Below are positions 44,501 through 51,923 of a stretch of DNA of 64,000 bases, in pieces. The DNA comes from Bradyrhizobium sp. C9 (GTDB lineage Bacteria > Pseudomonadota > Alphaproteobacteria > Rhizobiales > Xanthobacteraceae): contig NZ_NWTG01000004.1 of the NCBI RefSeq assembly GCF_002532045.1, positions 1-64,000 on the forward strand, given 5' to 3'. The first letter of the stretch is position 1. Each line of letters starts with the position of its first letter. The notes beneath the pieces are model-generated. The model had not been told where the DNA came from. It worked only from the letters and a program-made list of their open reading frames with translations, and searched no databases. Made by a program: the position numbers and the translations under genes.

Positions 44501-44739
44501 CCGGCATTCCGCTGGTGATCGCGACCGGCCCGGGCACCGAGCTGCGGCGGCCGCTCGGCATCACCATCATCGGCGGCCTGTTCGTGTCGCAGATCCTGAC
44601 GCTCTACACCACGCCGGTGATCTATCTCCTTATCGACCAATTCAAGGATTTGCCGTGGCAGGAGAAAAGGAAATGGCTCGGTATCGCGGGCGGTATCGCT
44701 GGCGCTATCTTCGGTATAGCCCGTTGGGCGTTGCATTGA
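41584..44739 (+). CDS. mdtC: RND efflux pump subunit (MdtC-like)
   Basis: A 1051-residue HAE1-type RND transporter related to the preceding pump (similar FIRRPVGTTLLAIGL start and FVVDDAIVMIENM around 397-409). It is best read as the MdtC partner of a B2C-type heterotrimer, since it is the second of two overlapping RND genes after an MdtA-like adaptor. A short extra C-terminal helix (about 1030-1051) follows the last transmembrane segment. Substrates are unknown. It is the last gene of the operon. Confidence 0.92.
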   Translation: MISISEPFIRRPVGTTLLAIGLFLVGIVAYEFLPVSSVPNVDFPTIRVSASRPGADPSVMAATVAAPLERKLGTISGVDQITSTSSLGTTSIQVQFSIGRNIDRAARDVQAAINASLADLPSDLPSLPKFRKANPAAAPVFVLALTSKTISTSAMYDVADTVLAQRISQVPGVGEVTVSGADQPAVRIAINPVSLANAGIATDDVRLAIINANPLGPVGIFNGDRLSETLSINKQMRTAAEFRDIVIKSSNGNFVRLSDVAEVEDSVRNSRSIAWFNKQPAVLIQITKQGDANVIDTVDGVRRMLPELRQWIPAGVEISTLVDRTGTIRASVEDMQFTLLATAMLVMVVVFVFLRRIVPTIAAGVSVPLALAGTCAGMWLAGFSIDNLSLMALAISVGFVVDDAIVMIENMYRNLEQGMAPYPAAVEGAKQIGFTVLSISLSLIAAFTPLIFMDGIVGRLLREFSLTLTFAIIVSTLVSVTITPMICAHYIKEATSDRATWYDRVIEGTLSRVVAFYASTLRIVLGYPFLTLAVFFATVALTVVLYVKTPKAYFPTDDSGFVIGSTRASADISFQSMLGLQQRLADIVMADAAVAGIGSSVGSGGGPGGATSNRGTMFISLKPPEERGGLSTAQVIDRLRRNLFMVPGIRLFMFAAQDIRTGGRQSDSDYQYTLASTDLDLLQKWAPLVAKRMETVEGITDVSADRDPGGLQLNLVIDRKIASSLGVRVQDIDNALNNAFSQRQISYIYTQRNQYVVVLEIDPKFQSDPSNLERIYVAGANDVQVPLSALVHYQRGLSALAVYHSGGFPSTTVSFNLLPDVPLEVATTNIQQAVNELHMPEGIRGSFDGNAGDFNKTSGRQPLLILGALVAMYIVLGVLYESLAHPITIISTLPSAGLGALLALQVTNTPLTVIAFVGIILLIGIVKKNGIMMVDFALEAERHQGLPSRDAIFEACRARFRPILMTTMAALFAGIPLVIATGPGTELRRPLGITIIGGLFVSQILTLYTTPVIYLLIDQFKDLPWQEKRKWLGIAGGIAGAIFGIARWALH

Positions 44740-44777
44740 TGTTGCTGGATTGGCCACCCCAAGCGTATAGCCTTTGA

Positions 44778-45491
44778 ATGTCGAATCTTGTTCAGGCACC
44801 TGAAGTCGTCGAGGAATGCCCGCATTGCGGCAAGCCGATGCCGCTGTGCATCTGCGACAGCGTCACGCCGATCAAGAGCCGGATCCAGCTCCTGATCCTG
44901 ATCCATCCGCAGGAGCAGGACAGGGTGCTCGGCACCGCGCGACTGTTGGCGCGGCATTTCGAGAACGCCGTGGTGCGGATCGGGCTGTCCTGGCCGAGCC
45001 TTGCCAAGGCACTCGGCCGGCCGGTGCCCGACCCGTCGCGCTGGGCCGTGCTCTATCTCGGCTCGGCCAAGGTCGAGGATCTCGAAACCGACGCCGAGAT
45101 CGTCGCGATCAACCGCAAGGGTGAGCTGGAGCCGCACCAACGCGGGATACTCTCCGACATCGAGGGCATCGTGCTGCTCGACGGCACCTGGAGCCAGGCC
45201 AAGGCGCTGTGGTGGCGCAATGCCTGGATGCTGAAGTGCCAGCGGGTGATTCTCGGACCGAAACGGCCCTCGCTGTACGGCAAACTGCGCCGGGAACCGC
45301 GGCGCGACGGCCTGTCCACCATCGAAGCGGCCGCGATCCTGCTGGCAGGGCTGGAAAAGCGGCCTGATATCGCGACAGCGTTAACTGATAGTTTCGAGCG
45401 GATGCTGGCGAGATTCCGCGAAGTGCAGGCCGAAATGCCGGAATTGGCGCCAAAACCGAAGAAGCGGGACTTCCGGAAGCGCCGACGTTAG
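44778..45491 (+). CDS. DTW-domain tRNA-uridine aminocarboxypropyltransferase
   Basis: A 237-residue DTW-domain enzyme. N-terminal cysteines C14, C17, C24 and C26 look like a zinc site; D135-G-T-W138 (LLDGTWSQAK) is the family motif, and STIEAAAILL follows. Homologues (TapT/YfiP in E. coli, DTWD in eukaryotes) transfer the aminocarboxypropyl group of SAM to uridine of tRNA to form acp3U. The C terminus is Lys/Arg-rich, fitting RNA binding. It lies 39 bases after the efflux operon and precedes tRNA-Cys. Confidence 0.88.
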   Translation: MSNLVQAPEVVEECPHCGKPMPLCICDSVTPIKSRIQLLILIHPQEQDRVLGTARLLARHFENAVVRIGLSWPSLAKALGRPVPDPSRWAVLYLGSAKVEDLETDAEIVAINRKGELEPHQRGILSDIEGIVLLDGTWSQAKALWWRNAWMLKCQRVILGPKRPSLYGKLRREPRRDGLSTIEAAAILLAGLEKRPDIATALTDSFERMLARFREVQAEMPELAPKPKKRDFRKRRR

Positions 45492-45546
45492 CGGCCCGGC
45501 TTGGTTGCCTATCGCAGAGAGGGCGTATATGAAGTGCGCCGCAAGG

Positions 45547-45620
45547 GGCCACGTGGCGGAGTGGTTACGCAACGGTCTGCAAAACCGTGTACACCAGTTC
45601 AATTCTGGTCGTGGCCTCCA
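45547..45620 (+). tRNA. tRNA-Cys (anticodon GCA)
   Basis: A 74-base cloverleaf starts GGCCACG and closes with CGTGGCC-T-CCA. The anticodon arm ACGGT-CTGCAAA-ACCGT contains GCA, reading UGC/UGU, and CCA is encoded. It lies between the DTW gene and a small minus-strand gene. Confidence 0.96.
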
Positions 45621-45663
45621 CTCATCTCATCAATGGCTTGCAGCCGACAAGTGAGAAGCCGCA

Positions 45664-45846
45664 TTAGCTCGCGGCGTACCAGCCTTCAGGAAACGGAATC
45701 AGCGGCCACTGCGCCTGGTTGTCATTGGCGGCGCGCGACGGCGGCTGAATGCGGGGTGACGGCTGGGCCACGAAATCCTCCTGAGCAATAGGCGCGATCG
45801 CCGTACGCACGGCGTCCAGCAGCAGATCAAATTCGACTTCGCTCAT
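45664..45846 (-). CDS. small hypothetical protein with ANDNQ motif
   Basis: A 60-residue protein starting at the ATG at 45846, preceded by CGGAGAG. The N terminus is acidic and helical (SEVEFDLLLDAV), followed by a Pro-rich middle and RAANDNQ, a short motif repeatedly seen in small alphaproteobacterial proteins, then WPLIPFPEGWYAA. Function unknown. Motif and ribosome-binding site favour a real gene. Confidence 0.55.
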   Translation of the reverse strand: MSEVEFDLLLDAVRTAIAPIAQEDFVAQPSPRIQPPSRAANDNQAQWPLIPFPEGWYAAS

Positions 45847-46145
45847 CGCGCTCTCCGAGGTTTGAGAGCGCCATGGTCGCAAAACTGTCTTTGGTCCGGA
45901 TTGAGCGATTCGTTCGAATTTTATGAAAAGAACGATGGCGCCCGCTTTGGTTAATAAAACGCAGATGACCTTTCGGGGAACCTAGGTCGGCAAGGCCGCA
46001 CCTCGTGTGGGACAAATCACATCTTGCGAAAAACTCTTCCCGGACTTCCCGGCAATATTCATAGCCGTCAAATATCGCAGGATTTTTAGGGAGACGTGAC
46101 AGCGGAGGCAAGCCGGGCAAATTCCCGACGTCGGCACGGTCGCGG
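45847..46145. other. intergenic region, nothing identified
   Basis: 299 bases between the small gene and the TetR gene. It is AT-richer than its surroundings around 45900-45965. It should hold the promoter of the small gene, but no clear promoter, terminator or RNA was seen. Confidence 0.4.
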
Positions 46146-46865
46146 TCATACCAACCCTGTGAGGTCTCCCGGCAGCATGCTCTTGAATTGCGTCAGCACC
46201 TGCCGTGCTTTGCGCGGCGGCAGCGTGATCGCGTGACGCACGGCGGCCGCGATCAGCGTCATCGTCAGTCCCGAGAAACTCGTGAGGGTGGCGGCCGGCA
46301 TGCCGGGCGCAACCCGCCTGATCGCGTCGGACAACAGGCCGGAGAGCACGGCCATGTCGTCGGCATCGAGCTTTTGCAGGGCGCGGTCGCCCTGCGTCGC
46401 CTGCCAGATGTCGCGCATCACAGGCTCGCGCACGAACATCTCGTAGTAACTGTCGACGATCCGGCAGAGCGCCGGGTGCAGGTCGCGCACGGACGAGACC
46501 GTGGCCAGATCGCGCCTGACGCAATCGCGGCCGACGGCGTTATGCCGTTCCGCCAGCGTGCCGATGATCGCGGCCTTGTCGGGAAAATATTGGTAGAGCG
46601 AGCCGAAGGCGACGCCGCTGCGTTCGACGATGTCGCTCATGCGGAAGGCCTCGCTGCCTTTCTCTGCCATGATCTCGGTCGCGCAGGCGAGGATGCGCTC
46701 GAACCGCGCGCGGCTGCGCTGCTGCGTCGGGGCAAGCCGCGCCAGCCCGGGCAGGGGGGCTTCCACCCCGGGCGCGGCCCTTGCCGTTGTCCCGGACGCG
46801 GCCCTTGCCGCTGTCCCCGACGCGGCCCTTGCCGCTGTCCCGGGCGCGGCCTTTCGTCTCGCCAT
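46146..46865 (-). CDS. TetR/AcrR-family regulator
   Basis: A 239-residue repressor. An unusual Ala/Gly/Arg/Thr-rich N-terminal arm made of 8-residue repeats (about 7-34) precedes the TetR DNA-binding domain (about 46-95), with MSDIVERSGVAFGSLYQYFPDKAAII as its helix-turn-helix region. A ligand-binding helical domain follows (about 100-235). It is divergent from a DUF1772 membrane-protein gene, and an operator-like palindrome lies between them, so it most likely controls both. Start at 46865 (MARRKAAPG) rather than five codons earlier is a judgement. Confidence 0.88.
   Translation of the reverse strand: MARRKAAPGTAARAASGTAARAASGTTARAAPGVEAPLPGLARLAPTQQRSRARFERILACATEIMAEKGSEAFRMSDIVERSGVAFGSLYQYFPDKAAIIGTLAERHNAVGRDCVRRDLATVSSVRDLHPALCRIVDSYYEMFVREPVMRDIWQATQGDRALQKLDADDMAVLSGLLSDAIRRVAPGMPAATLTSFSGLTMTLIAAAVRHAITLPPRKARQVLTQFKSMLPGDLTGLV
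46770..46856. repeat. 24-base tandem repeat inside the TetR gene
   Basis: Three full copies (46770-46793, 46794-46817, 46818-46841) of a unit containing GCGGCCCTTGCCG and ending TGTCCC, plus a partial fourth, encode an in-frame 8-residue repeat of the type ARAASGTA. Because the unit is a multiple of 3, copy number can change without frameshift. Confidence 0.85.
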
Positions 46866-46897
46866 CTCTCGCCTCCGCAATCGGGGTTGACGTCACA

Positions 46898-46935
46898 GAT
46901 ACGAGAGTTTATCGCATTTTACAAATGCGAGTATC
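46898..46935. promoter_or_regulatory. operator-like palindrome between TetR and DUF1772 genes
   Basis: TCGCATTT-tac-AAATGCGA (46912-46930) is a perfect 8+3+8 dyad, flanked symmetrically by GATAC (46898-46902) and GTATC (46931-46935). It lies 23-92 bases from both divergent starts, the expected position for the TetR-family protein encoded alongside. Confidence 0.65.
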
Positions 46936-46957
46936 CCTCGCTTTTGGAGGTGGAGCG

Positions 46958-47443
46958 ATGCGCAATATCCTGACCTCGGGCTTGCTGTGGTTTTCCGCGC
47001 TCGGCTGCGGCCTGCTTGCCGGGGTCTATTTCGCATTCTCGGCATTCGTCATGACCGCGCTCGGCCGGATCGATCAGGCCGCCGGCATCTCGGCGATGAA
47101 CGCGATCAATGTCGACATCGTGCGCTCGCTGTTCATGCCGCTGTTCCTCGGCACCACGCTGTCTTGCGCCGCGCTGGTCGTGCTCGGCGGGCTGCGATGG
47201 CCGGAGCCGGGGGCGCTTGCGATGATCTGCGGCGGCGGCCTCTATGTCGTCGGCATGTTCGTCGTCACGATCGCCTTCAACGTGCCGCTGAACGATCAGC
47301 TTGCGGCCACTGATCCCGCGAGCGCCGCGGCCGCACCGGTCTGGGCGCGCTATCTGACCGACTGGACCTTCTGGAACCATGTGCGGACCATCGTCTCGCT
47401 TGCTGCAACCACGCTGTTCATCGTCGCCATCGCCATGCGATAG
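46958..47443 (+). CDS. DUF1772 membrane protein
   Basis: A 161-residue inner-membrane protein with four hydrophobic helices (about 6-28, 54-76, 81-102 and 135-158) and the DUF1772 features NxxNVDIVRSLFMPLFLGT and NVPLND. The DUF has no proven activity; members often sit beside TetR regulators. ATG 46958 follows GGAGGTGGAG, a strong ribosome-binding site. Confidence 0.85.
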   Translation: MRNILTSGLLWFSALGCGLLAGVYFAFSAFVMTALGRIDQAAGISAMNAINVDIVRSLFMPLFLGTTLSCAALVVLGGLRWPEPGALAMICGGGLYVVGMFVVTIAFNVPLNDQLAATDPASAAAAPVWARYLTDWTFWNHVRTIVSLAATTLFIVAIAMR

Positions 47444-47807
47444 AGCGCTTTCGAGGGAGGCGCTTCGCAAGCTCGATTGGGACGTCCCGAGGCTGCGTTG
47501 CGACCCCGGCACCAAGACCACTTCGTTCATCGCGGAATGACGTCAGGGGCGGCGCGTGCCCGCGGAAGAATCGTCGGCGCGGCGGAATGGCCGCGCTCTA
47601 CGGTGTTTGATGGTGTTTCCGGGAGCCCGCAGCGCCGATAGCGGGACAGCCGGGACAGGCCTGCATCACCCTGGAACGCCGGCAAAGCCTTGCACCGCAG
47701 AGGTTTACCGTCTCCCGCTAAAGTTTCGCCGGAGGCCCATTTGGTTCTTTGCAAGGCCGAAAGGCTTTGTTATACGCTGCCCGCTCGCGAACGTTTTGTT
47801 CGCCTAT
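47444..47807. other. intergenic region DUF1772 / tRNA-Asn
   Basis: 364 bases with no supportable gene. Short open frames on both strands have the Arg/Pro/Ala-rich composition of GC-rich noise. The region upstream of 47808 must contain the tRNA promoter; no clear -35/-10 pair was picked out. Confidence 0.4.
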
Positions 47808-47882
47808 TCCTCGGTAGCTCAGCGGTAGAGCATTCGACTGTTAATCGAATGGTCGCTGGTTCGAATCCAGCCCGGGGAGCCA
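47808..47882 (+). tRNA. tRNA-Asn (anticodon GUU)
   Basis: A 75-base cloverleaf starts TCCTCGG and ends CCGGGGA-G-CCA (one T-G pair in the acceptor). The anticodon arm TTCGA-CTGTTAA-TCGAA gives GTT, reading AAC/AAU. The T arm has GGTTCGAATCC, and CCA is encoded. Confidence 0.96.
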
Positions 47883-48013
47883 GTTTTGGCCCCATCAAGA
47901 CCCTCATCGCCCCTCACAAGCCTGTGGTCCGTAACGGGCAGACAAAAAACGTCGTCAAATCGACTCAATAACCGCCGACAGTTCGTCGTGCCGGGTCTTG
48001 AGAGGTGATTCTG

Positions 48014-48193
48014 ATGGCCATAACCCTGATCGACCTGTCGATGCCGCAGCCGACCCTTGTTCCGAGCGATGCTCCCGACATCAGCGACGATGAGTGTGTC
48101 CGCCGGCTCGCAAAGGCCGTCGAGCAACATGATTCCGAGCATCTTGATGAAGTGGCCCGCCTGATCGGGCGGCTCGCCGTCACGATCGAATAG
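48014..48193 (+). CDS. small hypothetical protein
   Basis: A 59-residue acidic protein, ATG at 48014 preceded by AGAGGTG. It contains a His/Glu/Asp-rich helix (DDECVRRLAKAVEQHD, about 25-40) and no membrane segment. No family recognised. The ribosome-binding site and amphipathic helices make a real gene plausible. Confidence 0.4.
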   Translation: MAITLIDLSMPQPTLVPSDAPDISDDECVRRLAKAVEQHDSEHLDEVARLIGRLAVTIE

Positions 48194-48328
48194 GGCGCAC
48201 CGCGGCGGGCATTCCGGGAGCGCGTCTTGCACGCCAACGGCGTGTTGCGTTTTGGCGGAGCTTGTTCCAAAAGATGGCCCTGTTCTAGCTCCTCCAGCGG
48301 CAATGCCGCGACTTGCAGGGTCCCGCCA

Positions 48329-48994
48329 ATGACCGGATTTTCGACCGCGCGCCAGTACATGGTGGATGGTCAGGTGCGTCCGAGCGACGTGACCGATGAT
48401 CGTATTCTCGAAGCCATGCTGACCGTGCCGCGCGAGGTGTTCGTGCCGGCCGACAAACAGGCGCTGGCCTATCTGGACCTCGATCTCGACGTGGCCGAGG
48501 GCGGCGCGGCAAGGCGCTGCCTGATCACGCCGGCGTTGCTCGCCAAGATGCTGCAGGCCGCCGAGATCAAGGCGACCGACCGCGTCCTGGTCGTCGGCTG
48601 CGCGAGCGGCTACGCCGCCGCCATCGTGGCGCGCTTTGCCGGAGAGGTCAGCGCAACCGAGAGCGATCCGGCGCTTGCCGGGAAGGCCTCCACAACGTTC
48701 GCCCAGCTCGGCATCCAGAATGTAGTCATCAAGTCCGCAGCAGCTGCCGACGGTGATGCGGCCGGCGCGCCGTATGACGTCATCGTCCTCAACGGTGCGA
48801 CCGAGATTATCCCGACCGGGCTGTTCGGCCAGCTCAAGGAGGGGGGCCGACTGGTCGGGGTGTTCGGCCTGACGCCGCCGCCGCGCGCCACCCTCGTGAC
48901 TCATTCCCACGGGGATTTCGGGCATCGCGAGCTGTTCGACGCCACGGCCCCCGTGCTGCCCGGGCTCGAGCGGGTTCCGGCCTTCGTCTTCTGA
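48329..48994 (+). CDS. PCMT-like methyltransferase, divergent
   Basis: A 221-residue protein of the protein-L-isoaspartate O-methyltransferase (COG2518) type. The N-terminal region RQYMVDGQVRPSDVTD and EVFVP match the family, and the SAM-binding glycine loop is VVGCASGYAAAIVA (about 83-96). The substrate segment that in true PIMTs reads TISQP is replaced by CLITP, so repair of isoaspartate is uncertain. It lies upstream of tolC, a conserved alphaproteobacterial pairing. ATG 48329 is used because it precedes the conserved N terminus. Confidence 0.8.
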   Translation: MTGFSTARQYMVDGQVRPSDVTDDRILEAMLTVPREVFVPADKQALAYLDLDLDVAEGGAARRCLITPALLAKMLQAAEIKATDRVLVVGCASGYAAAIVARFAGEVSATESDPALAGKASTTFAQLGIQNVVIKSAAAADGDAAGAPYDVIVLNGATEIIPTGLFGQLKEGGRLVGVFGLTPPPRATLVTHSHGDFGHRELFDATAPVLPGLERVPAFVF

Positions 48995-49167
48995 CCGCTA
49001 CCGCGCTGCGCCACCTGATAAAATCCCGTTCGGAATCAGAAGTGTGGCCCGTTTGCCCCATGTGAAGAGTTTCCACCGCGTTCCGTTGCGGGGTAGTTCC
49101 GTTGCCCTTAGCTGCGGACTAAGGTGAGGCGGGACTCACTTCATCTGAAGCGACCGCCGGAACTGAC

Positions 49168-50592
49168 TTGCGTGTGGAGACGGCGACTACAATGATTGGA
49201 TTACCGGGGATGCGAGGGGTGAAAGCTATCACCGCGGCTGCGACTGCCGTCCTTCTGTTGGCGGAGATGGGCCCCGTGCCCGCGCTCGCCGACACTATCG
49301 AGGCCGCGCTGGTGCGGTCCTACCAGAACAACCCCCAGCTGAATGCGCAGCGCGCGCTGGTGAGGGCAACCGACGAAAACGTTCCCCAGGCGCTGTCAGG
49401 CTATCGTCCGCGGGCCGCACTGACCGTCAACGGCGGGTATCAGTACACCGACCAGCAGCAGACGGGCAGCAAGGACGCAATTCACGGCACCCAAAATCCG
49501 GCCAGCGCCGGTCTGACAGTGAACCAGTCGCTGTACAACGCGCAGACCCCGAACAGGGTGCGGGCGGCCGAAAGCCAGGTGTCGTCGGCCCGCGAAGGTC
49601 TGCGCGTGCTTGAGCAGACCGTGATCCTGAGCGCCGCCACCATCTACATGGATTATCTGCGCGATTCGGCGATCGTCGAGGTCCAGCGCAGCAACACGCG
49701 CGTGCTGGAGCAGACGCTGAAGCAGACCCAGGATCGCTTCAACGTAGGTGAGGTGACGCGGACCGACGTCGCGCAATCCGAGGCACAGCTCGCGGCGGGC
49801 AAGACCCAGCAGCTCACCGCGGAATCGAACCTGACGACGACCCGGTCGAACTTCCGCCGCATCATCGGCAACGAACCGCAGAATCTCGCGCCCGGCTCGC
49901 CGGTCGACCGCTTCCTGCCGGCGACGCTTGCGGCCGCCGTCGAGCTCAGTCTGACCCAGAATCCGAACGTCACCTCCGCGATGTACGGCGTCGACGTCAA
50001 CTTCCTGCAGACCAAGGTTGCCGAAGGCGCGCTGCTGCCGACGGTTGGCTTGCAGGCTTCAGTGACCGAAGGCTACCAGCAACAATTGTCGGTCAACCGC
50101 AGCTTCAATGCGGCGGCGCAGGTTCAGGTGTCGGTGCCGATCTATCAGGGCGGCGCTGAATACTCGCTGATCCGGCAGTCGAAGGAATCGCTGGCGCAAC
50201 AGCGTCTGGTCCTCGAACAGACCAGGGATCAGGCGCGCGCCAACGTCGTCACCGCCTGGGGCCAGCTGGTCGCCGGCAAGTCGCAGGTGGCGTCAGCGCA
50301 GGCGCAGGTGACCGCGTCCGAGATCGCGCTGAACGGCGTCCGCGAAGAGGCCAAGGCCGGTCAGCGCACCACGCTCGACGTGCTCAACGCGCAGCAAGCG
50401 CTGGTCAATGCGCGCAATGCGCTCGTCACCGCGCAGCACGACCGCGTCGTTGCGTCCTACAATGTGCTCAACGCGATCGGCCGGTTGTCACCGCAGGTGA
50501 TGGGCCTTTCGACCAACGTCTACGATGCCTCCGTGCACTACCAGCAGGTGCGCGACAACTGGGCCGGCGTACGCACGCCCGACGGCCGCTAA
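49168..50592 (+). CDS. tolC: TolC-family outer-membrane channel
   Basis: A 474-residue outer-membrane factor with two repeats (about 45-250 and 260-455). The signal peptide ends ALA-D around residue 42; TIEAALVRSYQNNPQLNAQ and KAGQRTTLDVLNAQQALVNARN are typical of TolC. It serves type I secretion and efflux. The TTG at 49168 is the longest start; ATG 49192 is possible and would give a shorter n-region. It has no lipobox, unlike the NodT-type factor at 35473. Confidence 0.9.
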   Translation: MRVETATTMIGLPGMRGVKAITAAATAVLLLAEMGPVPALADTIEAALVRSYQNNPQLNAQRALVRATDENVPQALSGYRPRAALTVNGGYQYTDQQQTGSKDAIHGTQNPASAGLTVNQSLYNAQTPNRVRAAESQVSSAREGLRVLEQTVILSAATIYMDYLRDSAIVEVQRSNTRVLEQTLKQTQDRFNVGEVTRTDVAQSEAQLAAGKTQQLTAESNLTTTRSNFRRIIGNEPQNLAPGSPVDRFLPATLAAAVELSLTQNPNVTSAMYGVDVNFLQTKVAEGALLPTVGLQASVTEGYQQQLSVNRSFNAAAQVQVSVPIYQGGAEYSLIRQSKESLAQQRLVLEQTRDQARANVVTAWGQLVAGKSQVASAQAQVTASEIALNGVREEAKAGQRTTLDVLNAQQALVNARNALVTAQHDRVVASYNVLNAIGRLSPQVMGLSTNVYDASVHYQQVRDNWAGVRTPDGR

Positions 50593-50629
50593 ACACCTTC
50601 ACATCAGCATCGCTTGTCGCGCCATGTTT

Positions 50630-50654
50630 GTGGTTCTGAGTTAATCAGGACCAC
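50630..50654 (+). terminator. hairpin after tolC
   Basis: GTGGTTCTGA (50630-50639) pairs with TCAGGACCAC (50645-50654), 10 pairs with one G-T, around a 5-base loop. It starts 37 bases after the tolC stop. The rest of the 335-base gap to popZ shows no gene. No long T run follows, so termination may be partial or Rho-assisted. Confidence 0.5.
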
Positions 50655-50927
50655 AGACTGGCGCGTTTGCTTGCAATCGATAAATGGCCTGACATACCGT
50701 TTTATCGGGCAGCAAGGCGATTCGCGGCGAGCCGGCATGGCGTGATGACAGGTGCGAGGCCACCTGGGACCACGCTGCATTGGGCGACACGAAGCTTGCA
50801 CAATGCCTCGGGCGGGCTTGATCTGGGGACAAGTCGGGCGGGAGCAATGAAAATCTCTGCGCGCTTCTTCGGAACCGGCGAATCCTCTCGGGCTTGATGT
50901 AAAATAAGTTTCGATGTGGAGTCGGAG

Positions 50928-51674
50928 ATGACGCAACCTGCGAAGGTCCAAGAGCCCTCGATGGAGGAGATTCTGGCGTCGATCCGTCGCATCATTGCCG
51001 ACGACGAGGCGAAACCGGCCGCGGCCGAGAAACCTGCGGCCGCCGCAGCGCCGCCGCCGAAGGTCGAGCCGCCACCAGCAGCCAAGCCTGCGATGAAGAA
51101 CCCGCCGCCCGCAGCACCCCCGGCCGCAAAGCCCGCCGCGGCAGCGCCGAAATCACCGCCGCCTGCGCCAGCGCCGGCCAGCAACAGTCAGGACGACATC
51201 GACTCGCTGCTCGCGAGCCTCGACGAGGCGACGCCCGCGGCCGAGATCCGGCCGTCGCCGCAGCCCGAAGCCCAGCCCGAAGCCGACGTGTTCGAGCTCA
51301 CTGACGACATGGCGCTGCCGGAGCCGGCTGCCACGCCGTCGTTCCGCAAGGTCGAGCCGCAGGACGACGTCGAGTTCACGGAAGCCCGCACCCGGGCGCC
51401 TGAGCCACTGCGAGAGCCGGTTCGAGAGCGAGAACCGCCAGCAAGCGAAACCGCGCCGATGCAGCAGATCATCTCCGGAACCACGATGCGGGCGGTCGAA
51501 TCCGCCTTCAACTCGCTGGCCAACACCGTGCTGAGCAACAATGCACGGACGTTGGAGGATCTGGTCAAGGAGATGCTGCGGCCGATGTTGAAGTCCTGGC
51601 TGGACGACAATCTGCCGGGGCTGGTCGAGCGGATCGTCAAGGCCGAGATCGAGCGGGTCTCCCGCGGGCGCTAG
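50928..51674 (+). CDS. popZ: PopZ-like polar organising protein (DUF2497)
   Basis: A 248-residue protein. The conserved N-terminal helix SMEEILASIRRIIADDE (about 11-27) and C-terminal oligomerisation helices (about 185-248, LVKEMLRPMLKSWLDDNLP) flank a long Pro/Ala/acid-rich middle (about 30-170), the PopZ layout. PopZ forms a polymeric hub at the pole and anchors the centromere and cell-cycle proteins. The ATG follows GTCGGAG. valS follows, as in many related genomes. Middle composition is low complexity. Confidence 0.85.
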   Translation: MTQPAKVQEPSMEEILASIRRIIADDEAKPAAAEKPAAAAAPPPKVEPPPAAKPAMKNPPPAAPPAAKPAAAAPKSPPPAPAPASNSQDDIDSLLASLDEATPAAEIRPSPQPEAQPEADVFELTDDMALPEPAATPSFRKVEPQDDVEFTEARTRAPEPLREPVREREPPASETAPMQQIISGTTMRAVESAFNSLANTVLSNNARTLEDLVKEMLRPMLKSWLDDNLPGLVERIVKAEIERVSRGR

Positions 51675-51923
51675 CTCTGCCGCAGGCGCTCCTGCCGCAG
51701 GGGGCTTGGCAGCCCTCATTCAGCCCCTAAATGCCCCGGAGTTTCGGTTCTGATAGGATCCGAGCCGAAACGCCAGTTCCCTGTTTTGACGCGTTTTCTT
51801 CACGCGAACCGGTGTCCACCTCGCTCGAAAACGCATCCAACGCCGTTTTGACGGGCCGGTCCGGTTGACTTGGTGCGTTCTGGCGGCTTTCTACCCTTTC
51901 CCCATGGTCCACAGCGCATTGTC

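Noticed and set aside
47527..47828. Open frames in the region before tRNA-Asn
   Set aside because: They run into the tRNA or have noise-like composition, with no ribosome-binding site.
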